NCBI GenBank assembly: GCA_910577815.1
Contig: CAJTNO010000007.1
Coordinates: 18,982-82,981 of the forward strand
Direction: 5' to 3'
Origin: an uncultured Christensenella sp.
GTDB lineage: Bacteria > Bacillota > Clostridia > Christensenellales > CAG-917
Length of the DNA stretch: 64,000 bases
The first letter of the stretch is position 1. Each line of letters opens with the position of its first letter. The notes beneath the pieces are model-generated. The model did not search any database, was not told the origin of the DNA, and saw only the letters and a list, made by a program, of their open reading frames with translations. The translations under genes and the position numbers were made by a program. Positions 8,408 to 18,485 of the stretch are shown here, piece after piece.

Positions 8408-10039
8408 TTAAAACGGCAGGCTGTCGTCCTCGGGCGGCGCGTCGTCATCGTCATAGGAGTATTCTTCGTCCCGATAATCCTCGTTTAAATCGTCATTATA
8501 CTCCTCTTTGCGCTCCGCATTATCCGCGGCGGCAAGCTGTCCGAACGGAAGCGCGCCGTCTCCAAAGGGCAAATCGCCGCTTACCTCGCGCATCTCGGTA
8601 TCCCTCTCTATGCCCGTCTGTATCTTTTCAACCGCGCTCTGCTCCTTGGGCTTGCTCTCGCTGTCCGCGGTATTATTGGAATCCACCTCGCCTATTTCTC
8701 TGAAGGTGGTCGTTTCTCCCGTCCATTCGAGCATTATCGCGCCTGTCGGTCCGCTTCTGTTTTTCTGAATATCGAGTATTACCTGATTGGTAGGCAATGC
8801 GGCATTATACTTGGACGGATTGTAAAGGAAGGATACAATGTCCGCGTCCTGCTCGATAGAACCGGATTCTCTAAGGTCCGAAAGCAGAGGTCTGTGGTCG
8901 TTACGCTGTTCGATACCTCTCGACATCTGCGAAAGAATTATAATCGGACAATCCAGCTCTCTTGCAAATATCTTCATCTTACGGGACATCTTGCTGACTT
9001 CTTCCTGTCGGCTCTCGTTGCTCCTGCCCTTCTCGTCCGTGTTGGTCATAAGCTGCAAGTAGTCGATAATCACAAGGTCGAGTCCGCTTTCGCGCTTTAG
9101 CCTGCGACACTTTGACAGCACGTCTCCCGGACCGTTCATAGAATAGTCGTCGACATAAATTCCGCAATTCAAAAACAGCTTGTACGCATTGGCAACCTTT
9201 TTAATGTCGTTATCGCGTAAGCCGCCCTGCAAATCCATCTTGGTAAGCGATACGCCCGATAAGTATGCAAGCATACGCTTTGCAAGCTCGGGAGAAGACA
9301 TTTCAAGGGAGAATATAGCTACGTTTTTGCGTTTATCGGTGCTAAGCGCTACGTTTGCCGCAATGTTCAACGCGAGCGCGGTTTTACCTACAGACGGTCT
9401 TGCCGCAAGAATGATAAGCGCGCCGGGCTTAAGTCCTCTGGTTTTTTTATCAAGACAGGCAAAGCCTGTTTTTATAATTCTGTCCGAAACCTTACCCACC
9501 TGCGCGGCGTTTATCTCGTTAAGCGCGGCGGCAAACGCGTCGTCCGCTTTTATCAAAGCCTTTTCGCTCTGCTCCTCGGAAATGTCATAAACCATTTTTT
9601 CCGCGTGAGCCAGCGCGCTCTTGCTGTCCGTGCTTTCGTAGCTGTACTTGGTTATCTCATTGCCTGCGTGAATAATACGCCTAAGCAAGCTGTCGCGCTT
9701 TACGATTTCGGCATACTGCTCGCTGTTCGCCGCGGAGGGAACCGCCTCGGCAAGCTCGCTGAGATACGCGATTGAACCGACCTCGTCGAGCTGTCCTTTA
9801 AGCTCGAGCCTGTCGGAAACCGTAACCGTGTCAATGGGAATACTCTCGTTTTGAAGCTCCTTCATCACGGAGAAGATTATACTGTTTTGAGCAAGATAAA
9901 AATCGCCCGCCTTTAACATAGGCACAAGCGCGTCGGCAGCCTCGTTATCTATAAGTATCGAGCCGAGTACCGACGCTTCCGCGTCCAAGTTATTGGGCAT
10001 TCCCCTCGTTATTCGCTTTGTTTCCTTTTCTTTTGCCAT
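8408..10039 (-). CDS. dnaB: Replicative DNA helicase DnaB with SSB-like acidic tail
   Basis: The hexameric 5'-3' fork helicase. Residues 14-120 are the DnaB N-terminal domain (MPNNLDAEASVLGSILID), and the RecA-like C-terminal domain has Walker A ARPSVGKT at 213-220, later VIIDYLQLM, and SQMSRGIEQR near the arginine finger. The conserved fold ends near residue 452, but the protein is 543 residues long. The extra 91 residues are acidic and low-complexity and carry GDLPF (488-492), GALPF (495-499) and a final EDDSLPF. That ending is like the C-terminal tip of SSB. The reading frame through the tail is intact. Its ATG overlaps the end of the upstream lipoprotein gene by about 30 bases. Confidence 0.97.
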   Translation of the reverse strand: MAKEKETKRITRGMPNNLDAEASVLGSILIDNEAADALVPMLKAGDFYLAQNSIIFSVMKELQNESIPIDTVTVSDRLELKGQLDEVGSIAYLSELAEAVPSAANSEQYAEIVKRDSLLRRIIHAGNEITKYSYESTDSKSALAHAEKMVYDISEEQSEKALIKADDAFAAALNEINAAQVGKVSDRIIKTGFACLDKKTRGLKPGALIILAARPSVGKTALALNIAANVALSTDKRKNVAIFSLEMSSPELAKRMLAYLSGVSLTKMDLQGGLRDNDIKKVANAYKLFLNCGIYVDDYSMNGPGDVLSKCRRLKRESGLDLVIIDYLQLMTNTDEKGRSNESRQEEVSKMSRKMKIFARELDCPIIILSQMSRGIEQRNDHRPLLSDLRESGSIEQDADIVSFLYNPSKYNAALPTNQVILDIQKNRSGPTGAIMLEWTGETTTFREIGEVDSNNTADSESKPKEQSAVEKIQTGIERDTEMREVSGDLPFGDGALPFGQLAAADNAERKEEYNDDLNEDYRDEEYSYDDDDAPPEDDSLPF

Positions 10040-10659
10040 AATTTACCTTTAACCGCAACCGTAATTGCAATCACCATTACCCCTAAAATCAGCACCGAGG
10101 CGATAAGCACAGTGTACCAGCCTGCGGAATTGTGACTCCTTAAATACAGTACAAACCGCTGTTCAGCCTGCGTTTCGTCGATATCGAAGATATGCAGGTA
10201 CTTATTCCCCGACTTAATTACGTTTGCGTCACTCTTTATGGATTTATAGATTGTATCATATCTCAGTATGATTTTCAAGTCGTTATATTTAACGCCCTCG
10301 TGTATGCGCTGCTCCTCCGAAATCCTGCCCTCGAGCTCGTAATACAGCGACGAAGCGTCAACGGTTATGGTCACGTCCTCGCATTTGTACATACTGTCGG
10401 GAGCATATTTTTCGGATACCCATTCGGCTTTAGTATTGAGTTTGCTTTCCGCGCTTCCGCCAAAGCCTACAGTAACGCGCATTGTCAGCGTATCGAGGTC
10501 GTACTCTATTCCCGACTGATACAACGACCTTTCCGTTTCGGTTATCTGTCTGTTTTCGGACTCGCTGTTGCACGCGCTTAAAACAAACGCACATAGCAAA
10601 ATCACCAAAACGATGACCGAAGCCCGGACTATCCTGCCTTTGGCATAGATTCCGCTCAT
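10009..10659 (-). CDS. Predicted lipoprotein with C-terminal membrane helix
   Basis: About 216 residues from the ATG at 10659; a TTG nine codons earlier (10686) would overlap pepF. The N-terminus is a signal peptide with lipobox LSAC, mature cysteine near residue 30. A hydrophobic segment (WYTVLIASVLILGVMVIAITVAV) followed by lysines and arginines lies near the C-terminus, so both ends should be membrane-bound with the middle outside. The overall layout resembles LppM/DUF3153-type lipoproteins, but I cannot confirm that. It lies between pepF and dnaB and overlaps dnaB. Confidence 0.8.
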   Translation of the reverse strand: MSGIYAKGRIVRASVIVLVILLCAFVLSACNSESENRQITETERSLYQSGIEYDLDTLTMRVTVGFGGSAESKLNTKAEWVSEKYAPDSMYKCEDVTITVDASSLYYELEGRISEEQRIHEGVKYNDLKIILRYDTIYKSIKSDANVIKSGNKYLHIFDIDETQAEQRFVLYLRSHNSAGWYTVLIASVLILGVMVIAITVAVKGKLWQKKRKQSE

Positions 10660-10663
10660 AAGC

Positions 10664-12448
10664 CTACTTTTCAAAGCTCTTTTCAAGCTCGTTTAAAGTA
10701 GCCTCGAACTCCGCCATAGCCGTCTTATAGGGTTGGTCGGTTTCGAGGTCCACGTCGGCAAGCCTTATGATATCAAGCGGAGGCAGACTGCCGCCCGCGG
10801 AAAGGAATTTCTTGTATTTCTCGAAATACGCGCTTCCTTTTGTAAGAATATTGTTTGCAATAGTAACGGCGGTTGTGATGCCCGTTGCGTATTTGTATAC
10901 ATAGTAGCTTGTATAGAAATGAGGTATTCTCGCCCATTCGTAACGGATGAGCTCGTTATGCTCTATTGCTCTGCCGTAATATTTTTTATTCAGCTCGTAG
11001 TAATAATTACACATATCCTCGGCTGTAAGCGGCTCGCCCTTTTCAACCTTGGTATGAGCAAACACCTCGAACTCGCTGAACATAGTCTGTCTGAACAGCG
11101 TTGTGCGGAACATATCGAGATAATATGCAAGCAGGAACTGTCTGAACTCGCCCGTAGCCGTTTTAAGCAGATGCTTAAGCAATAGTACCTCGTTTACGGT
11201 GGACGCAATTTCCGCCACGAAAATTTCGTATTCCGCCTTTTGCTCGGGCTGAGTCTGACTCGAATAGTAGCTGTGCAGCGAATGTCCGAGCTCGTGCGCA
11301 ATGGTAAATACGTCGTGAACCGTAGGCTGATAGTTTAAAAGAACAAAGGGATGCACTCCGTATACTCCCCAGGAATACGCTCCGCTGCGCTTGCCCTTGC
11401 TTTCATATACGTCCACCCAACCGCTATCAAATGCGCCTGCAAGCACCTTGCTGTAATCCTCGCCCATAACCTTAAGCGCGTCCTTTACGGTATCGACCGC
11501 CTGCTCGTATGACAAAGACAACTCCTGCTCGGGCACCAGAGGCAAAAACAAATCGTACATATTGTGATTTTTAAGTCCGAGAGCGCGTTTGCGAAGCGCG
11601 ATGTATTTATGCATAAGCTTGGTGCCGTCGCCCACTGCCTCGAGCAGCTTTTTATAGCAGGTAGAAGGCACGTTCTCACGGTACATAGAATAATCGAGCG
11701 CGCTTGCAAAGCCGCGTATCTTTGCAAAAAACCAATCCTTTTTTACATTACCGGCATAGTTCATTGCAAGCGTGTTGACGTTTGCCTTGAACGCTCCGAA
11801 CATACTCTCAAACGCTTGACGTCTTACGTTCTCGTCGGGATTTTGCAAAAGCACCCCGTACATTCCGTGACTCATCTCTATGCTCTCGCCCTTATCGTCA
11901 ACGACGGGCTCGAACCTGACGTCCGCGTTATTGAACATATTGTATACCTCGTGATTGGTATCGGCAAACAGTCCAACCTCGCCGAGCAGCTTTTCCTCTT
12001 TTTTGGAAAGTATGATGTTTTTACTGCGCAGAATTTCCTTGAAATATACGTCGTAGCCGTCGAATTTTTCGGACGTAGCAAGCTCCTCGAGTCTTTCTTC
12101 AGAAAGCTCGGACAGCTCGGGCTCTATAAACGAAGCAAGCGTTTCAAATCGGACAAACAACATTTTCACTCTGTTTGTCATAGCCTGATATTTATCGTTT
12201 TTAGCGTCCTCGTCAAGGTGCATTTTCGCATACGAATACATCCTTATAATGTCGTGCGAAAGCGATTTTCTAAGCGCAAGACACTGCTCCAGCTTGCTCT
12301 CGTCCGCAAGAGTTTCGGCAAACTCCGCAAGCCTCGGCATACGCTCCTCGGTAGTGAAAAAGCACTCCTCCCAAGCCTCGTCAGTCGCAAAAATGTCCGA
12401 CAAACGCCATTGATATTTCTTGTCAACCTCATCTCTGTTATATAACAT
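10664..12448 (-). CDS. pepF: Oligoendopeptidase F (M3 metallopeptidase)
   Basis: A cytosolic zinc peptidase that cuts short peptides. 594 residues, standard for PepF. The active site is IAHELGHSLHSYYSSQ around residue 385, with HExxH zinc ligands and catalytic glutamate; a third ligand is expected in the EIFVAEIASTVNE stretch that follows. The N-terminal half is the helical oligopeptidase F domain. Start ATG at 12448 has ACGAGGTGAG just upstream. It is followed closely by the lipoprotein and dnaB on the same strand. Confidence 0.96.
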   Translation of the reverse strand: MLYNRDEVDKKYQWRLSDIFATDEAWEECFFTTEERMPRLAEFAETLADESKLEQCLALRKSLSHDIIRMYSYAKMHLDEDAKNDKYQAMTNRVKMLFVRFETLASFIEPELSELSEERLEELATSEKFDGYDVYFKEILRSKNIILSKKEEKLLGEVGLFADTNHEVYNMFNNADVRFEPVVDDKGESIEMSHGMYGVLLQNPDENVRRQAFESMFGAFKANVNTLAMNYAGNVKKDWFFAKIRGFASALDYSMYRENVPSTCYKKLLEAVGDGTKLMHKYIALRKRALGLKNHNMYDLFLPLVPEQELSLSYEQAVDTVKDALKVMGEDYSKVLAGAFDSGWVDVYESKGKRSGAYSWGVYGVHPFVLLNYQPTVHDVFTIAHELGHSLHSYYSSQTQPEQKAEYEIFVAEIASTVNEVLLLKHLLKTATGEFRQFLLAYYLDMFRTTLFRQTMFSEFEVFAHTKVEKGEPLTAEDMCNYYYELNKKYYGRAIEHNELIRYEWARIPHFYTSYYVYKYATGITTAVTIANNILTKGSAYFEKYKKFLSAGGSLPPLDIIRLADVDLETDQPYKTAMAEFEATLNELEKSFEK

Positions 12449-12491
12449 AACTCACCTCGTTTTAATTTCGGATATTATAATCATTGGTTTA

Positions 12492-13979
12492 TCATTCTAT
12501 ATAAAGCGTATCGTCCAAAAACTCCGCGTCACAGGTAAGACGGACTCCCAGTTTTCTAAGCGGATTTTCATCTGCCTTGCTGAGAATATGCGTAGAATGA
12601 ACCTCACAATTTTCAAGCATAGACAGCTGTTCTATCGCGCTTGCGGCGTTGGCGTCGGTTGCGGCGCAGATAGACAGCGCAAGCAACGCCTCCTCGAGCG
12701 TAAGCGTATTGTTGTTCTCCTTTAGTATTTTCGTCTTAAGGTCGAGAATAGGACCTATAACGTAAGGAGAAATAAGCTTTTGCCTGTCGTTCATACCCGC
12801 AAGCATTTTCACGGAGTTGAAGATACAGGCTGCCGCAGCGCTCATTCTATCGCTGTTTTTTCCCGTAACAATTCTGCCGTCGGGAAGCTCTATTGCAATT
12901 GCGCCCCTGTCGCCGTTTGCTCTGCTCTTGGCTCTTGCGCTCTCAACTATAGCCCTGTCCGCAAGGTTTATACCCAGCCTCGACATCAAAAACTCAAGTC
13001 TGCTAACCGTATCGGGATTGCCCGAGCCCTGCTTCAAATCGCACAGCGCCTTACAGTAACGGCGTATAACCTCCTGCTTGGAAGCCTCTCTGCACGCCTC
13101 GTCGTCCACCACGCAATAACCCGCCATATTTACGCCCATATCCGTCGGCGATTTGTAAATACATTCCTTGCCCGTAATCTTTTCGAGTATGCTGTGAACT
13201 ACGGGGAAAACCTCTATGTCTCTGTTATAATTTACCGTTATCTCTCCGTAAGCGTCCAGATGGAAGTTGTCCACCTTGTTTACGTCCTGGAGGTCGGCGG
13301 TTGCCGCCTCATACGCGACGTTTACAGGGTGATTGAGAGGCAAATTCCATATCGGGAAGGTCTCGAACTTAGCGTAGCCTGCCTGCACCCCGCGTTTATT
13401 TTCGTGATACAGCTGCGACAGACACGTTGCAAGCTTTCCGCTTCCGGGGCCGGGAGCAGTAAGCACGACAAGCGGACGCGAGGTTTCTATATACGGATTT
13501 GCGCCGTAGCCCTCGTCCGATACTATCGTATCGATTTCGTGAGGATATCCCTTTGTAGGACGGTGAATGTATACCTTTACGCCTCTGTTTTCCAGCTTGG
13601 TCTTGTACGCCACCGCGCCCTGCTGGTCGGTAAACATAGTAATCACCACGCAGTTGATATAAATACCCATCGCCGAGATATTGTCTATCATACGCTCGAC
13701 CTCGCTGCCGTAGGTTATTCCGTAGTCGGCGCGCATTTTATTGCGTTCTATAGCGTTTGCGTTTATACATATAATCAGTTCGGCCTTATCGCGCAGCTTC
13801 TGAAGCAGCTTTATCTTTGCGCCCTTGTCAAAGCCTGGCAGAACCCTCGCCGCGTGCAAATCGTCAAACAGCTTGCCTCCGAACTCCAGATACAGCTTAT
13901 CGAAGCGGCTTATGCGCTCCAGTATGTGTTCCGTCTGCTTACGCATATACATATCACTGTCAAATCCGATTTTAAACAT
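12492..13979 (-). CDS. DUF1846 / UPF0371 family protein
   Basis: 495 residues, the normal length for this family. The start MFKIGFDSDMYMRKQTEHI and the segments RFDKLYLEFGGKLFDD, FTDQQGAV, VLTAPGPGSGKLATCLSQLYHE and FPIWNLPLNHPVN are characteristic. The PGPGSGK stretch near residue 170 is a phosphate-binding-like loop. I know the family as widespread in Firmicutes but with no settled reaction, so I assign none. It lies between parC and pepF on the same strand. Confidence 0.9.
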   Translation of the reverse strand: MFKIGFDSDMYMRKQTEHILERISRFDKLYLEFGGKLFDDLHAARVLPGFDKGAKIKLLQKLRDKAELIICINANAIERNKMRADYGITYGSEVERMIDNISAMGIYINCVVITMFTDQQGAVAYKTKLENRGVKVYIHRPTKGYPHEIDTIVSDEGYGANPYIETSRPLVVLTAPGPGSGKLATCLSQLYHENKRGVQAGYAKFETFPIWNLPLNHPVNVAYEAATADLQDVNKVDNFHLDAYGEITVNYNRDIEVFPVVHSILEKITGKECIYKSPTDMGVNMAGYCVVDDEACREASKQEVIRRYCKALCDLKQGSGNPDTVSRLEFLMSRLGINLADRAIVESARAKSRANGDRGAIAIELPDGRIVTGKNSDRMSAAAACIFNSVKMLAGMNDRQKLISPYVIGPILDLKTKILKENNNTLTLEEALLALSICAATDANAASAIEQLSMLENCEVHSTHILSKADENPLRKLGVRLTCDAEFLDDTLYIE

Positions 13980-14011
13980 ATCCCTTATCCCCTGTATATA
14001 TTTCCTTTATC

Positions 14012-16453
14012 TCAGTTGCCGTCGCTTGCAAAAGCCGCAACGACGTCAATCCTGGTATTTTTATAAATTTGCTTTCCTTTGGTAGTACGTCCGTCTATAC
14101 GAATATCCTCTGTATTTATAAGATGCGTGCTTCCGCCCTCGCTCACCGCGAGGTCGTAGGGCATCTTAACGAGCCCCGCATACTTGACGGACGCCTTATC
14201 AAGCTCCACTATCTTGACTCCCTTATTGTATCTTGAGGTTATATCTATGGTCGCAAGTATAACGCGCTTTGCGTGACCGTTGTCGGTTATCACTATTACC
14301 TCGCCCTCGTCGTCGTTCTGTCCGGCATATACCACGCTGTCGCCGTCGTTAAGCTTAACGCCCTTAACTCCGCCCGCCGTTCTGCCCTGAACGGGTACCT
14401 CCGCAAGTTCGTAGCGCAAAACCTGTCCTAGCCTCGTAATTTCCATAATACTGCCGCTTTCGTCAACTACCTCCGCGCTTATCACGCTGTCGCCGTCCGC
14501 AAGGTTTATCGCTTTAAAATACGCCTTGCTCACCGAATTAAATTCGCTCAAATCAACGCGCTTCACTATTCCGCCGCGCGTAAACAGCATAAGCTCTCCC
14601 GCGGGCGCGCCTTCGAAGAACAGGACCTTTACAACCCTTTCGTTTGTTGCGGCGTCCTGATTGACGCTAAGCAGCTTAAACGGCTTTTCCTTAAACCTCT
14701 TTTCGGGAAGGTCGGTCACGTCCAGCCTTGCAAGATTGCCCATATCCGTAACAACATAAAGCGTACCCTTGTTGTTTACGGACGCATATTGCATAGGCAG
14801 AGCATCAGTCGTCATACCCTCAACGTCCTTTCTTGCCGTAACAAACGTTTTTTGCGACATAAAACGCATCATTCCGTCGCTGTTGACGGTAAGAATGCCG
14901 TCGCGATACTGCACCGCCTCCGCCTCGGACGGAGCGGAATAATCCATCTGCGTGTCTCCGTCCACTATCACGGTCATACGCGGTGAATTCTGCGCCTTTT
15001 TCACCTCTAACAGCTCGCGCTTTACAATGTCGAACTGCTTTGTCTTGGACGCGATTATGCTTTCGAACTCGGCTATACGTTTTTTGAGCGCGGCAAGCTC
15101 CTCTTCGAGCTTTCCGACCTCCAGCCTCGCCAGATTTTTGAGACGCATATCCAGTATAGCCTGCGCCTGTACGTCGTTAAGCTCGAAGCGCAAGCGCAGA
15201 GTTTCCTTTGCCTTCTGCGTTGACTCCGATTCCTTGATTATCTTAATTACCTCGTCTATATTGCGTATGGCAATAAGCAGACCTTCCACTATCTCCGCGC
15301 GCGCTTTAGCCGCCTTGAGGTCATAGGCGGTGCGCTTATATATGACTTGACGTTGATACTCCGAATAATAACCGAGATATGCGCGCAGGCTCAGCTGCTC
15401 GGGCTTGCCGTTTGCAATAGCCATCATATTTATCGGCACAGTTCTTTCCAGATTGGTTTTTCTGTAAAGCATCTCTACTATGCGGTTTACGTCAGCATCC
15501 TTTTTGCACTTGATAACCGCGCGCATTCCCGTCTTATCGCTTTCGTCAACGATATCGTAAACGTTTGCAAGCAAAGCGTCGGCGTTTGCGGCTTTCATAT
15601 CGCCTATTTTGGCGAGCAGAGCGGATTTGGATACTCCGTAGGGAATTTCTGTAATTACGATATTCTTCTTGCCGTTGTCGTCATTCTCGACGTGCAGACG
15701 CGCGCGAACTTTGCATTTTCCGAGTCCGGTTTCGTAAATATTCTCCAGACTGTCGGTAATAATGAGCAGTCCTCCCGTCGGGAAATCGGGACCGTGGAAA
15801 ACATTCAACAGCTCCTTTGTGGTTATTTTGGGATTGTTTATATAAGCTATAACGGCGTCAATACACTCGCCCATATTGTGAGTGGGGATATCCGTCGCCA
15901 AGCCTACGGCTATTCCGCTTGCACCGTTTACAAGCAGATTCGGGAAGCGCCCGGGGAGCGTAGTAGGCTCCTCGAGGCTGTCGTCGAAGTTTGCCGTCCA
16001 CTGCACCGTGTCCTTATCGAGGTCGCGCAAAAGCTCAAGCGCAAGCGCGCTCATTCTCGCCTCGGTATAACGCATAGCCGCCGCCGAATCGCCGTCTACG
16101 CTTCCGAAGTTGCCGTGCCCGTCCACAAGCGGCATACGCATAGCAAACGGCTGTGCCAGTCTTACAAGCGCGCCGTATACCGAGCTGTCGCCGTGCGGAT
16201 GATATTTACCAAGACAATCTCCCACGATACGCGCGCATTTTTTGTGCGGCTTATCGGGAGTTAAATTCATTTCGTGCATAGAATAAAGCACTCTGCGCTG
16301 AACGGGCTTCAATCCGTCCTCGACGCGCGGAATCGCTCTGTCGAGTATGACGCTCTCCGAATAAGGCATCATCGAATTGTGAAGCACGTCCTCGAGCACG
16401 ACATCGAGCACGTTTTGATTATATACTATCTCTTTCTGGTGTTTCTTAGCCAT
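14012..16453 (-). CDS. parC: Type IIA topoisomerase subunit A, probably topoisomerase IV ParC
   Basis: 813 residues. The breakage-reunion domain has DGLKPVQRRVLYSM, KYHPHGDSSVYGALVRLAQ and the catalytic tyrosine in AAMRYTEARMS near residue 120. The C-terminal beta-pinwheel has several blades, e.g. QGRTAGGVKG. I looked for the GyrA box (QRRGGKG type) in the first blade; the matching place reads ARKDVEGM, so the box that lets gyrase wrap DNA is missing and decatenase ParC is the better call. It lies 17 bases after parE, consistent with a topoisomerase IV operon. A GyrA assignment cannot be excluded without the rest of the genome. Confidence 0.85.
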   Translation of the reverse strand: MAKKHQKEIVYNQNVLDVVLEDVLHNSMMPYSESVILDRAIPRVEDGLKPVQRRVLYSMHEMNLTPDKPHKKCARIVGDCLGKYHPHGDSSVYGALVRLAQPFAMRMPLVDGHGNFGSVDGDSAAAMRYTEARMSALALELLRDLDKDTVQWTANFDDSLEEPTTLPGRFPNLLVNGASGIAVGLATDIPTHNMGECIDAVIAYINNPKITTKELLNVFHGPDFPTGGLLIITDSLENIYETGLGKCKVRARLHVENDDNGKKNIVITEIPYGVSKSALLAKIGDMKAANADALLANVYDIVDESDKTGMRAVIKCKKDADVNRIVEMLYRKTNLERTVPINMMAIANGKPEQLSLRAYLGYYSEYQRQVIYKRTAYDLKAAKARAEIVEGLLIAIRNIDEVIKIIKESESTQKAKETLRLRFELNDVQAQAILDMRLKNLARLEVGKLEEELAALKKRIAEFESIIASKTKQFDIVKRELLEVKKAQNSPRMTVIVDGDTQMDYSAPSEAEAVQYRDGILTVNSDGMMRFMSQKTFVTARKDVEGMTTDALPMQYASVNNKGTLYVVTDMGNLARLDVTDLPEKRFKEKPFKLLSVNQDAATNERVVKVLFFEGAPAGELMLFTRGGIVKRVDLSEFNSVSKAYFKAINLADGDSVISAEVVDESGSIMEITRLGQVLRYELAEVPVQGRTAGGVKGVKLNDGDSVVYAGQNDDEGEVIVITDNGHAKRVILATIDITSRYNKGVKIVELDKASVKYAGLVKMPYDLAVSEGGSTHLINTEDIRIDGRTTKGKQIYKNTRIDVVAAFASDGN

Positions 16454-16470
16454 ATTTTATCCCGTATCTC

Positions 16471-18438
16471 TTACGCCTCTTGCTTAACCTTGAAGTTATC
16501 CGTCTTGTTGAAATCGGCATATCTGTAAATGTATTCCTTTCTCAGCGAGCTGTCATCGCCCATAAGCACGCTTATGCGGTCGTTTGCGACCTCCGCGTCC
16601 TCTATCGTAACGCGCGTAAGCGTGCGCTTTGCGGGGTCCATAGTAGTGTCCCAAAGCTGTTCGGGATTCATCTCACCAAGCCCCTTAAAACGCTGTAAAA
16701 GCGCGTTTTTACCCATTTTCTTCTGTCCGTCGGCAAGCGCGGCATCATCGTAGCAATAAAGCGTTTCGTCCTTTTTCTGCAAGCGATAAAGCGGCGGCAT
16801 ACCTATATACACGTGTCCGTCCGTTATAAGCTGCGGCATATATCTGAAGAAGAAGGTAAGCAGGAGCGCTCTGATATGCGCGCCGTCCTGGTCTGCGTCG
16901 GCAAGAATAATTACCTTATCGTAGCGCAGTGAATTCAAATCGAAATTTTTACCGATATCGGTGCCGAGAGCGCGTATTAAGGTAGCAATCTCCTCGTTTG
17001 CAAGAATGTCCGAAAGCTTTTTCTTTTCGACGTTCAGCGGCTTGCCCTTAAGCGGAAGAATTGCCTGAAAAAATCTGTCCCTCGCCTGCTTCGCACTGCC
17101 GCCCGCGCTGTCGCCCTCGACGATAAAAAGCTCGTTTACGGCGTAGTTTTTGCCCGAACAGCTCGCAAGCTTGCCTACGAGGTTGAGTCCGTTTACAACC
17201 TTATTCTGCTGACGGCTCAGGTTTTTAGCCTGCTTAACCGCGTCCCTCGTTTTCATAGCGCCGAGAGCCTTGTTGATTATCTTTTCCGCAGTAGCTTTAT
17301 AGCCCCTCTGCAAAAGCAGCTCCGAAAGCTTATCCGTTATAAGATTTTCTACTCTTGTGCGCGCCTCCTGATTGCCGAGCTTGGTCTTTGTCTGCCCTTC
17401 AAACTGGACGTTCTGCATCTTTACGATAAGCACGCAGGTAAGTCCCTCTCTGAAATCGTCGCCTATAAGCGCGCCCTGCTTTTCCTTGATAAGCTTGTTT
17501 TTACGTCCGTAATCGTTAAACACCTTTGTGATTGCGCTGCGCAGACCGACTACGTGCGTTCCGCCCTCGGGAGTCGGGATATTGTTTACATACGCGTGCA
17601 TATCCTCGCTGTAGCCGTCGGTGTGCTGAAGCGCAACCGCTACCTCGAAGTTATCCTCCTTCGCTTCGACGTACAGCGGCTTATCGTAAAGCACGTTGCG
17701 CTTTAAATTAAGATACTGCACATAATCCGCAATTCCGCCCTTATAGCAGAACACGTCGTGTCTGTCCGTGCCCCCCGCAAGCGGCAGACGGTTATCGTCG
17801 AGTATAACGGTAACGCCCTTATTAAGATAAGCGGATTCCCTTATACGCTCGGCAATCTCGTCATACTTAAACTTCTCCTCGCCGAAAACGCGCTCGTCGG
17901 GCTTAAACGTAACGGTAGTACCCGTGCCCTTTGTCTTGCCTATAACCGTGAGCGGAGTTTTTGTAATACCGCTCTTTATGCGGTTTCCGACCTGCGGAGA
18001 ATGGAATTCAACCTTATACAAATTTCCGTCGCGCTTAACCTCTACGGTAAGCCACTCCGACAGCGCGTTTGTAACGGACGCGCCTACGCCGTGCAAGCCG
18101 CCCGAATACGCATACTGTCCGTTATCGAACTTAGCTCCCGCGTGCAACTGAGTATAGACAACCTCGACGCCGCTAATCTTAAGCTTGGGATGCTTGTCTA
18201 CGGGTACGCCTCTGCCGTTATCGCTGACTCTCGCCACGTTATCGTCAAGAAGCTCTATCTTAACCGTATCGCCGAAGCCGTTTGCAACCTCGTCGATACT
18301 GTTGTCGATAATTTCCCAAAGTATGTGATGCATACCCTGGCTGCCGGTTGTGCCGATGTACATACCCGGACGCTTTCTTACCGCGTCCAAGCCTTCAAGC
18401 ACTCTTATATCGCCTGCATTGTAATTTTTGTTTGCCAT
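16471..18438 (-). CDS. parE: Type IIA topoisomerase subunit B, probably topoisomerase IV ParE
   Basis: The ATPase subunit pairing with the A subunit just downstream. The GHKL fold is shown by EIIDNSIDEVANG, VSDNGRGVPVD and YSGGLHGVGASVTNALSEW, and the Toprim domain by FIVEGDSAGGSAKQARDR and ILADADQDGAHIRALLL. I start at ATG 18438 (MANKNYNAGD), seven codons inside the longest frame, because AGGGA lies about five bases before it; this gives 655 residues. No long insertion of the proteobacterial GyrB type is present. A SigA promoter is visible upstream. Confidence 0.88.
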   Translation of the reverse strand: MANKNYNAGDIRVLEGLDAVRKRPGMYIGTTGSQGMHHILWEIIDNSIDEVANGFGDTVKIELLDDNVARVSDNGRGVPVDKHPKLKISGVEVVYTQLHAGAKFDNGQYAYSGGLHGVGASVTNALSEWLTVEVKRDGNLYKVEFHSPQVGNRIKSGITKTPLTVIGKTKGTGTTVTFKPDERVFGEEKFKYDEIAERIRESAYLNKGVTVILDDNRLPLAGGTDRHDVFCYKGGIADYVQYLNLKRNVLYDKPLYVEAKEDNFEVAVALQHTDGYSEDMHAYVNNIPTPEGGTHVVGLRSAITKVFNDYGRKNKLIKEKQGALIGDDFREGLTCVLIVKMQNVQFEGQTKTKLGNQEARTRVENLITDKLSELLLQRGYKATAEKIINKALGAMKTRDAVKQAKNLSRQQNKVVNGLNLVGKLASCSGKNYAVNELFIVEGDSAGGSAKQARDRFFQAILPLKGKPLNVEKKKLSDILANEEIATLIRALGTDIGKNFDLNSLRYDKVIILADADQDGAHIRALLLTFFFRYMPQLITDGHVYIGMPPLYRLQKKDETLYCYDDAALADGQKKMGKNALLQRFKGLGEMNPEQLWDTTMDPAKRTLTRVTIEDAEVANDRISVLMGDDSSLRKEYIYRYADFNKTDNFKVKQEA

Positions 18439-18485
18439 CTCATTCCCTATAAACCGCAATACTGCATAATTATAATAATATATTA

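Noticed and set aside
12780..14066. A 428-codon plus-strand open frame opposite the DUF1846 gene, and others such as 41443-42783 (446 codons)
   Set aside because: They are antisense shadows. The genes here rarely use TTA, CTA and TCA codons, which keeps the complementary frame free of stops. Their translations have no family features and no ribosome sites.
14012..18438. DNA gyrase (gyrA/gyrB) assignment
   Set aside because: No GyrA box in the first C-terminal blade, and the pair is not near dnaA/recF; topoisomerase IV fits better. Not excluded completely.
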